A stretch of 64,000 bases of DNA, from NCBI GenBank assembly GCA_003991915.1, contig RQTK01000017.1:56861-120860 (forward strand), written 5' to 3'. The DNA is from Elysia chlorotica. Taxonomy: Eukaryota > Mollusca > Gastropoda > Plakobranchidae. Numbering within the stretch: position 1 is the first letter of the stretch; each line of letters opens with the position of its first letter. The translations under genes were made by a program, and so were the position numbers. The notes under the pieces are model-generated. The model did no database searches. It was not told the DNA's origin and was given only the letters and a program-made list of their open reading frames with translations. Shown here in pieces: positions 47,301 through 57,999 of the stretch.

Positions 47301-49042
47301 TCAATGTTTAGTAATACAAAAAAAAAGTGAAGCTCTCTGCTAGTTAAAAGTATCCTAAGTCTTCAGTTCAGTTCAGTCCCTTGACCGGCAAGGTGAGACA
47401 TGGTCAACACATTGTATGACAGCTACCACCAGGCTGTTCTGCTTTCTACCAATCTTGTCAGACTTAGCTGTCCAGTCTGGTCCATTCCTCTAGATCGTCT
47501 GACCAACATTTTGCTTGTCACCCGCACTTTGTGCCTGCTTCTAGCGTACCCTCCAGCACCATTTTGGGCTTGGCTAGGCTGTTGTGAAAAGTGATGTGAA
47601 AGCACCATGCAAGTTTTCTTCTTTTCACCACCGCTACAAAATTTTCCCATGGGCCTGCTCGCATCTTCATATCTTTGTGCACAAATTCATTTGTCTTGTG
47701 GTCTTTACACGAGATTCCTAAAATGCATGTTGTTCTTGAACGCTTGTGTCAGCTGTTAAGAGTTCAAATTTCACAGTCGTAAAGAAAGATGGATAGGACT
47801 AGACATCTGTATAATTTTAACATACGTAATTTTTTGTATGGAAGCTGATGATTTTGTGCTCCAAATCTTTGTCTAGCTGTTGGCCATTCATGTTAACAAG
47901 TGCTGTACAGTTTTAGCTACTATTGAACCTGACTTTACTCTTTTCGCTGTTGACATCTATGCCATATATGCTTGTGCACCATTTGACAGTCTATCTGTAA
48001 GCTATTGCAGTTCACTATTGCTTCCTCCCATCAGATCAATGTCATCACAAATCTTAAGTTGGAAACTTATCACACCCTCCGATGGGGATTGAGGAAGTTA
48101 TGTAATGGCTCTCTCATGATGTTTCTTAAGTACAGATTGAATAGGATCAATGAGAGAAGACAATCTTGACGGATACCAACCATTGTCTTGAAAAAGTCAC
48201 TGGTGTTGTTTATCAGGAGTACTGCATTATTGCCTGAACTGTATAGCAACTTAATAATTTGGACAAAATGCCAATAAAGCATGCCTCAGTACCACCTTGG
48301 GCCAGTAGTTCCTATGGCATCGAGACCACAGAGCAGGATACCAGGAACTTGGCAAGTCACATTATTCTAACACCAACCCAACTGCAACCAGTAAGAAAAA
48401 TGCAGCAAACACAGCAGGGCTCGAACACAAACCTAAGTCAGAAGCCCATGCTCTAACCCCACGTCCCCGACAGTGTCTCTTTACTAAATAAATATGTACA
48501 GGTCCTCTGACTAATGCCTTAAAACAGTTTCACAGCCTGACGCACAGACACAAAGCAATGATATCAAGACCTCTGTCACAGCTTGCCACGATATACTGAC
48601 AGTGGCTCAACTAGTACAGAGAAAGGCAAACCATTGGGAATTTAACTAAAGGATGTAAACTCTATCTTATGATTTAGACAGAGACTCTGTCCAATCTAAT
48701 CAAATCTAGATGTAAATCTCAATGATCTGTATTCTGTGGCAATGGTTAACAAATAGATCTAGAATCTAAATCTAGATCTAGATCTAGATCTAGATCTAGA
48801 CTAGATATAAACAAAACAAAACAAAAATAATAAAAAGGGGGGAAAAGATGTAGACATATTTATAATGTAGATTCTAAATAGAGAGGCCATCATGATTACG
48901 TGTTAACATATATCTAGATCTACCTTCTTCGAATTTCATTCTCATAAGGTTGAAGATATCCATCGATACCAAACGTTGTAGTGAGATCGGGTTGTTGTGG
49001 AAGGCCTGTCATCTGTGTAGTTCTTTGATCACCTTGGTCCAT
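32370..49042 (-). CDS. GBE1: 1,4-alpha-glucan branching enzyme (GBE1), complete
   Basis: Cytosolic GH13 enzyme that makes alpha-1,6 branches in glycogen. Fifteen exon types on the minus strand, all with AG/GT borders and consistent phases: 48924-49042, 46994-47163, 45973-46091, 45200-45322, 44236-44380, 43074-43374, 42026-42141, 41205-41335, 40697-40795, exon 10 (39285-39464, repeated at 37372-37551), exon 11 (38449-38551, repeated at 36539-36641), 34987-35171, 33146-33279, 32684-32801 and 32370-32417. Using one copy of exons 10 and 11 the product is 696 aa (human 702). N-terminal CBM48 region: [24 protein letters not shown]. Catalytic barrel: DVVHSHAS (region I), [13 protein letters not shown] with the Asp nucleophile (region II), VAEDVSG with the Glu acid (exon 8/9 joint), AESHDQ (region IV). 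Then [13 protein letters not shown] and the all-beta C-terminal domain to [15 protein letters not shown]. Start chosen at ATG 49042, giving [10 protein letters not shown], which precedes the conserved helix. The only oddity is the doubled exon 10/11 block. Confidence 0.96.
33428..34266. mobile_element. Non-autonomous hAT-like DNA transposon
   Basis: An 839-bp element with perfect 15-bp terminal inverted repeats: CAGGGATGGGAATTG at 33428-33442 and its complement at 34252-34266. It is flanked by AAGTGAT on both sides (33421-33427 and 34267-34273), a 7-bp direct repeat, or 8 bp with one mismatch. CAGGG-type ends and a target duplication of about 8 bp are characteristic of hAT transposons. No transposase is recognised inside. 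It lies in the GBE1 intron between exons 12 and 13. Confidence 0.8.
34274..34612 (+). mobile_element. LINE 3' end (CP-rich C-terminus and tail)
   Basis: The plus-strand frame encodes [17 protein letters not shown], then [16 protein letters not shown], which resembles the ETxxHFLxxCP Cys/His motif at the C-terminus of many LINE polyproteins, and ends [13 protein letters not shown]. The stop overlaps an AATAAAGTAAGTAAAG tail (34587-34602). It directly abuts the hAT-like element, antisense to GBE1. 5'-truncated; clade not determined. Confidence 0.6.
36500..37560 (-). repeat. GBE1 exon 10/11 block, downstream copy
   Basis: This is the second, more 3' copy in gene order of a block of about 1.06 kb. 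It contains exon 11 (36539-36641), intron with a SINE pair, and exon 10 (37372-37551). It matches 38412-39480 at a constant offset of 1,910-1,913 bp with only scattered differences. Exon 11 is identical in the two copies; exon 10 differs by one synonymous base (GAT/GAC for Asp). Confidence 0.95.
36850..37310. mobile_element. Head-to-head SINE pair inside the duplicated GBE1 block
   Basis: A plus-strand SINE (about 36850-37130: CCAACAGCTGGTTGGGTC, ACCAGCTGAGTCGGAGG, GTGTGCCAGCTAGTAAAA) is followed by a minus-strand SINE (about 37150-37300) whose B box reads GGTTCGAATCC on minus. Inside the first is a three-fold repeat of a 38-bp piece (CTCTTTCTCCGTGTGCCAGC). The same pair occurs at about 38765-39225 in the other block copy. 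Confidence 0.75.
37552..37800 (-). repeat. Splice-acceptor-derived minisatellite, short array
   Basis: About five copies of a unit near 54 bp follow the downstream exon 10 copy on its 5' side. On the minus strand each unit reads a T-rich stretch, then TGTAG or similar, then CCCTGAAGCACT, i.e. the exon 10 acceptor and its first codons, then GAAGAATGTGTCAATG. Confidence 0.85.
37801..37990 (-). other. GC-richer insert of unknown origin between the block copies
   Basis: About 37806-37935 has higher GC than the intron and is open in two minus-strand frames, one reading [19 protein letters not shown]. It is not part of GBE1 and matches no family I know. It could be an inserted exon fragment or a mobile-element piece. 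Confidence 0.3.
38412..39480 (-). repeat. GBE1 exon 10/11 block, upstream copy
   Basis: This copy lies first in gene order: exon 10 at 39285-39464 and exon 11 at 38449-38551, with the same intronic SINEs. All splice sites are intact in both copies. Left borders of the two copies are ACTTAGCA followed by divergent bases; right borders merge into the 54-bp minisatellite. Confidence 0.95.
39465..40035 (-). repeat. Splice-acceptor-derived minisatellite, long array
   Basis: Ten to eleven diverged copies of the same unit of about 54 bp occupy the end of intron 9, directly before the upstream exon 10 copy. The plus-strand core is AAGTGCTTCAGGGTCTACAG, then AAAAAGGTAAACATTGACAC. The true exon 10 start (GTGCTTCAGGGT / CTATGG) is the end member of the array. 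Confidence 0.9.
40560..40680 (+). mobile_element. LINE 3' tail, Rex1/L2-like
   Basis: The end of a 5'-truncated LINE: CCCTCAAAGGGACAAATAAA followed by repeated TTATC units (40662-40678). The tail matches those of the copies at 19.6 kb (inverted) and 27.9 kb. It ends about 20 bp from GBE1 exon 9. Confidence 0.65.
42460..42715 (+). mobile_element. tRNA-derived SINE, near full length
   Basis: The head has an A-box-like GTGGCCCTGGGGTAAAACAT and a decayed B box (GGTTAAAGCCC). The body runs TGGTTGGGTCGGTGTCAG, GGCTGAGACAGGAGTCATGG, CTCGTGTGTGGCAGCATA and GGGGCCTGTCCACAATATAG, and the 3' end is GTTGGACGTTAAACCAAATC. It is the best representative of the SINE family in this window and lies in a GBE1 intron. 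Confidence 0.8.
45560..45866 (+). mobile_element. LINE 3' end with GAT tail
   Basis: The plus strand reads [19 protein letters not shown] and GRGRP-like residues, the C-terminal GHV..GRP tail of animal LINEs, with stops further on. The non-coding end GTTGCCCCAGTACCTGCAC is followed by TCAAAATACTGA and a (GAT)n tail to about 45863. The same terminus appears alone at 9430. It lies in the GBE1 intron between exons 3 and 4. Confidence 0.7.
46690..46830 (+). repeat. Imperfect GACA/GAGA microsatellite
   Basis: AGACAGACA and AGAGAGA tracts of about 140 bp lie in a GBE1 intron. The open frame over it is an artefact. Confidence 0.85.
47345..48285 (-). mobile_element. LINE RT relic
   Basis: The minus strand starts near 48285 with [19 protein letters not shown], then [20 protein letters not shown], the RT motif equivalent to GVRQGCLLSPxLFN with Gly to Asp in the core. 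Degraded pieces of the later region follow ([15 protein letters not shown], then a C-terminal run ending near 47345). Several stops and frame shifts separate them. It occupies the first GBE1 intron, in the same orientation as the gene. Confidence 0.7.
48288..48476 (-). mobile_element. tRNA-derived SINE
   Basis: Read on the minus strand: an A-box-like GTGGGGTTAGAGCATGGGCTT, a B box GTTCGAGCCC, then a body with TGGTTGCAGTTGGGTTGG, GTGACTTGCCAAGTTCCTGG and ATGCCATAGGAACTACTGGC. It is more diverged than the 42460 copy and abuts the LINE relic. Confidence 0.65.
48770..48806. repeat. AGATCT hexamer microsatellite
   Basis: Five to six tandem copies of the palindromic hexamer AGATCT lie in the first GBE1 intron; single TCTAGATCT copies are scattered around 48.9-49.9 kb. 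Confidence 0.9.
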
Positions 49043-51599
49043 ACCCACGGAAAAGAAGCCAACTAAAATCTAATGCACCGCTTGAAATGTTGCTTATTGA
49101 TATCGGTGAATCTGGTCTTGAGCTAGATCTAGATCAGTTCTGAAATCTATTTTCTACTTCTTTAGTTGTGTTACATCGGTTTGGACTAGTGGCGTGTTAA
49201 GTTGCACCTCATTATATAGATCTAAGCTGGGGCTTGCATTGCCACTTGCCAGTAGCCTACAAGATAAGTAATGGTGGCCTCACATAACCTTGAACCCGAC
49301 AAGGCCTTCTGATCAAGGGTCAAGGATACAACATCTCTGTCATTGGCCCATGGATCGAAGACGCGTACACAACATTAATTTTGCCCTGGTCTGATGACCT
49401 AACTCTGGATTATTTTTTTTTATCTTTTCGTTGTTGTTTTTTTAACTGAAACTTGCAACAACAACAAAAAGCGTTGTGTCACATGTATTCAAATCCTTAT
49501 AAACTGGAACAAAGAAACACCACTCAATTGGTATTATTGAAAATCACGTGCGGCGAGATACCACTGAGCTTTCTCACACCTGACTGATGTCAACAACTAG
49601 TCACCGGTAAACGTTGGGATTTAGCCTGAGGCATTTTGTTGAGGGGCCATTCAAACATTATCTTACTTCTATTTTGGGACCTTTTGATCCCTACTCCTTT
49701 TTTACACACGCCCCCTATCTCTTAACATTTTCTTAAAACAGCTAATGACCCACCCCCTCATCCCTTACCCCCCTTTCTTGCGTATAAGATTATAGTGGTA
49801 CATGTATATAGTATTTTGAACATCCCTTAAATTATTAGATCTAGATTCCTTTTGTGCAACCTTTAGAAATAAAAACAAAAATAAAAGAAGGAAAAAAACA
49901 TATATTAATGATATACAATTGTTCTGCTGCATGTGCTATATTTACACACAACAACCAACATTAAACTTGTTCCTGTTAGCTATTGGTTGACAATTTTCTT
50001 GGCGTTTCCTTTCTCAATGTGGTTCTGTATATTTTTGCGAGCCTCCCACATCTTTTCATTACTTCTGTTTTTACATTCTATTTTGCAGCTTTTTTGGTGG
50101 ATCACTTTTTCACGATAAAACACGAAATGACATCGATAAGACATCTTCTAAAACATAAAAAGAAACGAAATGACGTTTCTTATAACGCCTGCTGATGAAA
50201 AGAAGTGACTCTTCGTGATTTTTTAAAATTAGTTTTTTTGCTCGGTTTATACTATAGTATAATATACCAAGAGAATTTTAACTATCCCTCTCTTTTGGTT
50301 TTTAGTTATGGTCTTTTTTTGTATCCCGGGATATCTACGATTAATTTCTTCGTTTCTAAAACAATAAAAATTTATACTACGGCTTCTTAATTTCTAACAA
50401 ATTTACAGTGAAAAAAAGGACAGAGAAATCGAAAGATTTAAATAATCAGCAAACAAAATTAAAGAGCCAATTTGTTAGAATAGGCCATTATTGTTTTCTT
50501 CGCAAAAACACCAAACATATAGCAAAACAAAGACAAAAAACAAAAGGAACTTTTTCTTTAAATAATATGATATAATAGATTTTAATAGAAAACAATTTGA
50601 AAGTTTGAAATTGGAATCATCCAAAAGTGCTGAAAAAGTAAATGTAAGTAAACATACAATAACTCTTATTCAACAACCCTCTTCGCTCTCTCACACAATA
50701 AAGAGTGATTTTTGTTCAACAAAATAGAATATCGGTGAACAAAATATTAAAGATTAGTTTCCTTCACAAGAACCTCGGTTTTCCAGAGATTATATATAGG
50801 AATATTATTATATATTGATAATATTGAATTTTGTCTCTTATTAGAGGATGCCAATATAGGCCTTAACATTATTATTTCCATCAAATAAAGAAAATGATAC
50901 AAAATTACAAGTTTTTTTTACGAAATATTGCAAAATATGGAACCCAGGAATTTTTTGTTATATTCATATGTACTTATTAATGTTAATATATCTCTAATTA
51001 TGTATGTAATTTATAATACACTTTACAAATATCACTAATCCCCTGTAACAAAATTAACACAGGCCAAACAATAGCAACAATGACAGACTGGGAATGTTGG
51101 ATTAACCCAGTGGCTAACTGACCAAGCGTCTATGAACCAGACACATATTAACAACGCAAAAACATAACCTCATCATTGTAGATGATCATCAAACATAGTA
51201 ATGTAGTCCTACCTTGACCATCAAAACTAATCAGGTATGAAGTTTTTATGAAGATAAGGCTTAATATAGATAAATATATGAAGCAGACTCGTAATAATCG
51301 TTGTTTACACCACCCTAGTTAATCGCATAATGAAATCAAGTATTTTGATCATCAAGCATATGTGAGAAAACCAAGGTGAATCCGGAACAAGTCGCTGTGG
51401 CTTAAGTTAGTTAGAACCCTCTAAGCATAGTGAACCTACTCTATATTGACCTTCTTCCTGTTCAAATTAAAAAAAAAGATAATATATGATTCTATAAACG
51501 ACAAGAGTAAAGCTAAGCATTTTTCCAACTTCTTTAAGTAGTCTCTCAACACACTATAAGTGGCTAAAACTAAGGTAATTATTGCTGCTTAGCGCCCAA
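49043..51599. other. GBE1 5' flank and intergenic sequence
   Basis: No coding region is supported. The GBE1 promoter should lie at about 49043-49400, but I see no TATA box or CpG cluster that fixes it. The remainder is AT-rich, with short open frames that have no coding features. Confidence 0.45.
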
Positions 51600-51672
51600 A
51601 TCAGCACTACAATATAGGCTACACTGTGGACAGGAACCCAAACAGTCAAATTATGTGCTACTCAAAAGGTTA
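51600..51672 (-). mobile_element. SINE fragment
   Basis: CAGCACTACAATATAGGCTA, then ACTGTGGACAGGAACCC and AATTATGTGCTAC match the inverted 3' half of the SINE family (GGGCCTGTCCACAATATAGC). Confidence 0.55.
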
Positions 51673-51710
51673 AAACTACAAATTGTGACCATTTCACCCA
51701 GGTTACCTCA

Positions 51711-51881
51711 TATAAAGAAATACAATTCTCTCTACGGCTGGGGAGTGAAGCGCAGATACCACTTGCCCGAGGGAACAGCCATTGGTCTCCACGTTGGGTA
51801 ACAGCTTTGACTTGCGCTACAGGGGTCGCAACCTTTCTGATGGTCGTCAGCTGAAGGGAGTCGATCGCCAGCAGCTCGCTG
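51711..51881 (-). other. Exon-like island, gene unknown
   Basis: A GC-rich stretch of about 170 bp in AT-rich surroundings. On the minus strand it is bounded by TTTCAG on the 5' side (before 51881) and GAG/GTAACC on the 3' side (after 51711), and is open throughout in one frame beginning ELLAIDSLQLTTIRKVATP. The plus strand also has coding-like stretches. I cannot link it to other exons or to a family. It abuts the large satellite array. Confidence 0.35.
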
Positions 51882-52729
51882 AAAGTTTAAAAAGAGATTT
51901 ACAATTTAACAAATGTTCAAGTTATATCCTTTGGTATCTACGTTAAAAAGGAGAATATTTTATTATTTTCCTTATATTTTCGATCTCCAAAGCATTTTTA
52001 AAACAGATCCCTAACTTTGTTTGATCGTAACAGCGTTTGGTAAGTGCGCCTACCCGATCTTTAATAGTAAATTAAGAGAAACCTCACAACAGGTTTAACA
52101 GGGTGTTGGAATTTGAAACTTTTGGTTTTCTATATTTTCTATATTGCAGTGTATAAATTTTTGTTTGTTTGTCGATTTTGTATCGAACCTACACACAAGA
52201 TTTACAATAAAATAGTATTTAATTTGCTACCATTTCAAGCAGATTAGTTTGCTTTTTATATTACAGTTACGTTTAAACATATTACTTAATAAATGTTCAA
52301 GTTATATCCTTTGGTATCTACGTTAATAAAGCAGTATATTATATTATTTCCCTTATATTTTCGAACTCCAAAGCATTTTTAAAACAGATCTTTAACTTTC
52401 TTTGATCGTAACAGTGTTTGGTAAGTGCGCCTACCCGATCTTTAATAGTAAATTAAGAGAAACCTCACAACAGGTTTAACAGGGTGTTGGAATTTGAAAC
52501 TTTTGGTTTTCTATATTTTCTATATTGCAGTGTATAAATTTTATTTTTGGGACGTTTTTGTAAAGTTATAGCCTTTGGTATCTACGTTAATAAAGCAGTA
52601 TATTTTATAATTTCCCTTAAATTTTTGAACTCCAAAGCATTTTTAAAACATATCTTTAACATTGTTTGATCGTAACAGCGTTTGGTAAGTGCGCCTACCC
52701 GATCTTTAATAGTAAATTAAGAGACGTTA

Positions 52730-52866
52730 AAACCAACTCAATCTCAAACTCAAACTCAAATCATAACTGCTGGTTGGTTCAGTGTCTGTACATTGTATAT
52801 TAATGTGATCGACTGAGACAAAAGTTCGGGTATCCTCGCACTGTATCTCTGTGGCAGCATGAAAAA
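52730..52866 (+). mobile_element. SINE fragment within the satellite
   Basis: CTGGTTGGTTCAGTGTCTG, TAATGTGATCGACTGAGACA and TCTCTGTGGCAGCAT match the body of the SINE family in plus orientation. It is squeezed between a satellite unit and the Ty3/Gypsy piece. Confidence 0.65.
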
Positions 52867-54119
52867 TTAGGCGCCACCTTGTTACAGAACAGGGATGGGC
52901 ACATTTTTCCTGTCGCTTATGCAAGTAGGAAGCTTCTAGATAGGGAGAAGAAAATATTAATATTCTGTGATGGAGAGAGAATGTCTCGGAATTGTTTGGG
53001 GTATAAAGAAATTTGCTTTGTATCTTTATGGTAAGCAGTTCACGCTTCAGACAGACCACCGACCCCTTGAATTTCTAAAGATTTCTAAATTTGATAACCC
53101 TCGTATCATGCGTTGGGTATTGGCTATGCAAAGTTTTGTTTTCAGAGTAGAACACATTAAAGGCAAGGATAATGTGGGAGCTGATTTTCTTAGCAGAGTT
53201 CCTGTATAATATTTTGAATACTTATTATTAAATGTAATGTTTAGATTGCATTGTTGGCATTGTTGTGAAGTGGGCAACTTCTGATATGCCTGTACCTATT
53301 GTAATGTTTTATTTTCCGAAGTAATACTTTTATTGTTTGAATTGCCAGTATGTAATACTAATCGTAAAGCATGACTGCCGGTACGCCCACTTCAAGTAAA
53401 GGTCTCATGATTTATCTACTTTATTGATGATATTTGTATCAAGTGGAAGGCAATATACAATGCTTTGGATGTGAGAATAAATTTTTAGGAAAAATTATTT
53501 TAAGTGGGGGGATGTGTAACGCATTGTACTATAAGTTGATCTATTCATTTCCTCACCCTTTTTAGGTGCGTAACTTTTGGGTAGCGGATTGACTAGATGT
53601 ATGTACATTATCTTGTTTGTTTGCATAACGATTGTATTTCAAGCCTAAGAATTTGATTGTGAGTTTTGCTTACTGAACACAGCCCTTCTCGAAACCTCCG
53701 GCTAGTTCTAGAATAGTAATCACCTCGTCACCTCTTGTTTACCTTTGTTCTGATTGGTTGTTAATTGCTAAAGAGATGTACCGAGAATATTCTCTTATGA
53801 TTTACGTAATTCTTGTTCTGGATGATTCGACGAAATTTTGTATAAATAAGAATCTTAATTAGATTTAGAGAGTCAACATTTCAAGAGTCAACATTGTTTT
53901 CCAGAGTCTACATTGAAACTCCAGTAATTGTACTATTGAGCCGTCCTACAAACATTGTAAAGTATAACCCTTTTGTTGGATTAAACAGTGTGCAATTGTT
54001 ACTTGCGGACTTCGGATTTATTTTCTATGGACGAGTCGTGTGATTGGCTGTGAATATTTTTAATACCCCTAGACAAACAGAGCCTAACAGATTACCACCT
54101 CACCAGCAAATCTGTTACA
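52866..54119 (+). mobile_element. Partial Ty3/Gypsy LTR retrotransposon fossil
   Basis: An old, incomplete, clearly broken copy: only part of the RNase H region (LGIVWGIKKFALYLYG, TDHRPLEFL) and the 3' end survive. A purine-rich tract (AAGTGGGGGGATG) precedes one LTR of about 605 bp (53515-54119) that starts TGTAAC and ends GTTACA. A TATA-like box (TATAAATA) lies near 53840 within the LTR. No protease, integrase, gag or 5' LTR is seen. It sits in the 380-bp satellite. Confidence 0.85.
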
Positions 54120-57100
54120 TAATAGTCATCTTTAAGTTACGTTTAAACATATTACTTAATAAATGTTCAAGTTATATCCTTTGGTATCTACGTTAATATA
54201 GCAGTATATTTTATTATTTCCCTTATATTTTCGAACTTCAAAGCACTTTTAAAACAGATCTTTAACATTGTTTGATCTTAACAGCGTTTGGTAAGTGCGC
54301 CTACCTGATCTTTAATAGTAAATTAAGAGAACCCTCACAACAGGTTTAACAGGGTGTTGGAATTTGAAACTTTTGGTTTTCTATATTTTCTATATTGCAG
54401 TGTATAAATTTTATTTTTGTGACGATTTTGTATCGAGCCTACACACAAGATTTACAATAAAATAGTATCCAATTTGCTACCATTTGAAGCAGATTGGTTT
54501 GCTGTTTATATTACAGTTACGTGTAAACACATTACCTAATAAATGTTCAAGTTATATCCTTTGGTATCTACGTTAATAAAGCAGTATATTATATTATTTC
54601 CCTTATATTTTCGAACTCCAAAGCATTTTTAAAACAGATCCCTAACTTTGTTTGATTGTAACAGCGTTTGGTATGTGCGCCTACCCGATCTTTAATAGTA
54701 AATTTAGAGAAACCTTACAACAGGTTTAACAGGGTGTTGGAATTTGAAACTTATGGTTTTCTATATATTCTATATTGCAGTGTATAAATTTTGTTTTGTT
54801 TTGTCGATTTTGTATCGAACCTACACACAAGATTTACAATAAAAGAGTATTTAATTTGCTACCATTTCAAGCAGATTAGTTTGCTTTTTATATTACAGTT
54901 ACGTGTAAACATATTACCTAATAAATGTTCAAGTTATATCCTTTGGTATCTACGTTAATAAAGCAGAATATTTTATCATTTTCCTTATATGTTCGATCTC
55001 CAAAGCATTTTTAAAACAGATCCCTAATTTTGTTTGATCGTAAAAGCGTTTGGTTAATGGGCCTACCCGATCTTTAATAGTAAATTAAGAGAAACCTCAC
55101 AACAGGTTTAACAGGGTGTTGGAATTTGAAACTTTTGGTTTTCTATATTTTCTATATTGCAGTGTATAAATTTGTTTTGTTTGTCGATTTTGTATCGAGC
55201 CTACACACAAGATTTACAATAAAATAGTATTTAATTTGCTACCATTTGAAGCAGATTAGTTTGCTTTTTATATTACAGTTACGTTTAAACATATTACCTA
55301 ATAAATGTTCAAGTTATATTATTTGGTATCTACGTTAATAAAGCAGTATATTTTATTATTTCCCTAATATTTTCGAACTCCAAAGCATTTTTAAAACAGA
55401 TCCCTAACTTTGTTTGATCGTAACAGCGTTTGGTAAGTGCGCCTACCCGATCTTTAATAGTAAATTAAGAGAAACCTCACAACAGGTTTAACAGGGTGTT
55501 GGAATTTGAAACTTTTGGTTTTCTATATTTTCTATATTGCAGTGTATAAATTTTATTTTTGTGACGATTTTGTATCGAGCCTAAAAAAAAGACACAAGAT
55601 TTACAATAAAATAGTGATTAATTTGCCACCAGTTCAAGCAGATTAGTTTGCTTTTTATATTACAGTTACGTTTTAAAAAATTACTTAATAAATGTTTTAG
55701 TTATATCCTTTGGTATTTACGTTAATAAAGCAGCATATTTTATTATTTCCCTTATATTTTCAAACTCCAACGCCTTTTTATAAAAAGATCTTTAACTTTG
55801 TTTGATCGTAACAGCGTTTGGTAAGTGCGCCTACCCGATCTTTAAAAGTAAACTAAAGAAACCTCACAACAGGTTTAACAGGGTGTTGGAATTTTAAACT
55901 TTTGGTTTTCTATATTTTCTATATTGCAGTGTATAATTTTTTTGTGTGTCGATTTTGTATCGAACCTACACACAAGATTTACAATAAAATAGTATTAAAT
56001 TTGCTATCATTTCAAGCAGATTAGTTTGCTTTTTATATTACAGTTACGTTTAAACATATTACTTAATTAATGTTTAAGTTATATCCTTTGGCATCTACGT
56101 TAATAAAGCAGTATATTTTTTTATTTTCCCTTATATTTTCGAACTCCAAAGCATTTTTAAAACAGATCCCTAACTTTGTTTGATCGTAACAGCGTTTGGT
56201 AAGTGCGCCTACCCGATCTTTAATAGTAAATTAAGAGAAACCTCACAACAGGTTTAACAGGGTGTTGGAATTTGAAACTTTTGGTTTTCTATATTTTCTA
56301 TATTGCAGTGTATACATTTTTTGTTTGTTTGTTGTTTTTGTATCGAACCTACACACAAGATTTACGATAAAAGAGTATTTAATTTGCTACCATTTCAAGC
56401 AGATTAGTTTGCTTATTATATTACAGTTACGTTTAGACACATTACTTGATAGATGTTCAAGTTATATCCTTTGGTATCTACGTTAACAAAGCAGTATATT
56501 TTATTATTTCCCTCATATTTTAGAACTCCAAAGCATTTTTAAAACAGATCCCTAACTTTGTTTGATCTTAACAGCGTTTGGTAAGTGCGCCTACCCGATC
56601 TTTAATAGTAAATTAAGAGAAACCTCACAACAGGTTTAACAGGGTGTTGGAATTTGAAACTTTTGGTTTTCTATATTTTCTATATTGCAGTGTATATATT
56701 TTTTTTTGTTTGTCGATTTTGTATCGAACCTACACACAAGATTTACAATAAAATAGTATTTAATTTGCTACCATTTCAAGCAGATTAGTTTGCTTTTTAT
56801 ATTACAGTTACGTTTAAACATATTACTTAATAAATGTTCAAGTTATATCCTTTGGTATCTACGTTAATAAAGCAGTATATTTTATTATTTCCCTTATATT
56901 TTCGAACTCCAAAGCATTTTTAAAACAGATCCCTAACTTTGTTTGATCTTAACAGCGTTTGGTAAGTGCGCCTACCCGATCTTTAATAGTAAATTAAGAG
57001 AACCCTCACAACAGGTTTAACAGGGTGTTGGAATTTGAAACTTTTGGTTTTCTATATTTTCTATATTGCAGTGTATAAATTTTATTTTTGTGACGATTTT

Positions 57101-57848
57101 GTATCGAGCCTACACACAAGATTTACAATAAAAGAGTATTTAATTTGCTACCATTTCAAGCAGATTAGTTTGCTTTTTATATTACAGTTACGTTTAAACA
57201 TATTACTTAATAAATGTTCAAGTTATATCCTTTGGTATCTACGTTAATAAAGCAGTATATTTTATTATTTCCCTTATATTTTCGAACTCCAAAGCATTTT
57301 TAAAACAGATCTTTAACTTTGTTTGATCATAACAGTGTTTGGTGCGTGCGCCTATTCAATCTTTAATAGTAAAGTAAGAAAACTTTACAAGGGGTTTAAC
57401 AGGGTGTTGTAATTTGAAACTTTTTCTTTACATATTCTCTATATTATAGTTTGTACATTTTCTTTTTCATTTTGAATTGAGACTACGCTAAAATCTTATT
57501 TTGATGATAAAACACGAAACCTTTACACAACCATAACAAAATCGTGTAACAATAGAACTGATGAAAGTTTGTATTTTTTTGTTTATTTGTTGTTTGTTGT
57601 TGTTGTCTTTTCTTGTCCCTACAATTAGTGTACCTCTCGACATATCGAGAATTGACTTTTTCTGCCCTACTATAGTCTGTTGGTTCAATCTTGATGCAAT
57701 CCTCATTAAAACTCCAAGGCGCGAGTTGAAAGGAAAGATATTTGATTCACAAAAAATAATCTAATCAATTCCTTTAAGAATAATGATAATTATGATGACT
57801 GTGTCGATAAGGGTTAATGACAATAATATTTATAAGGCTAATGTTGAT

Positions 57849-57999
<151 letters not shown>

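Larger units (their letters stand above)
51900..57450. repeat. Satellite array, unit about 380 bp
   Basis: About twelve head-to-tail copies. The landmark TGTTCAAGTTATATCCTTTG recurs (with small changes) at about 51912, 52294, 54163, 54543, 54925, 55306, 55691, 56072, 56454, 56837 and 57214, a spacing of 377-385 bp. One copy near 52563 is internally shortened. Other landmarks per unit are AAGTGCGCCTACCCGATCTT and TTAACAGGGTGTTGGAATTT. The last copy decays after 57340. A SINE fragment and a Ty3/Gypsy fossil interrupt the array. Small open frames inside are by-products of the repeat. Confidence 0.95.

Noticed and set aside
56262-57247. Two similar 70-74 codon frames
   Set aside because: They are the same portion of two units of the 380-bp satellite and do not persist in other units.
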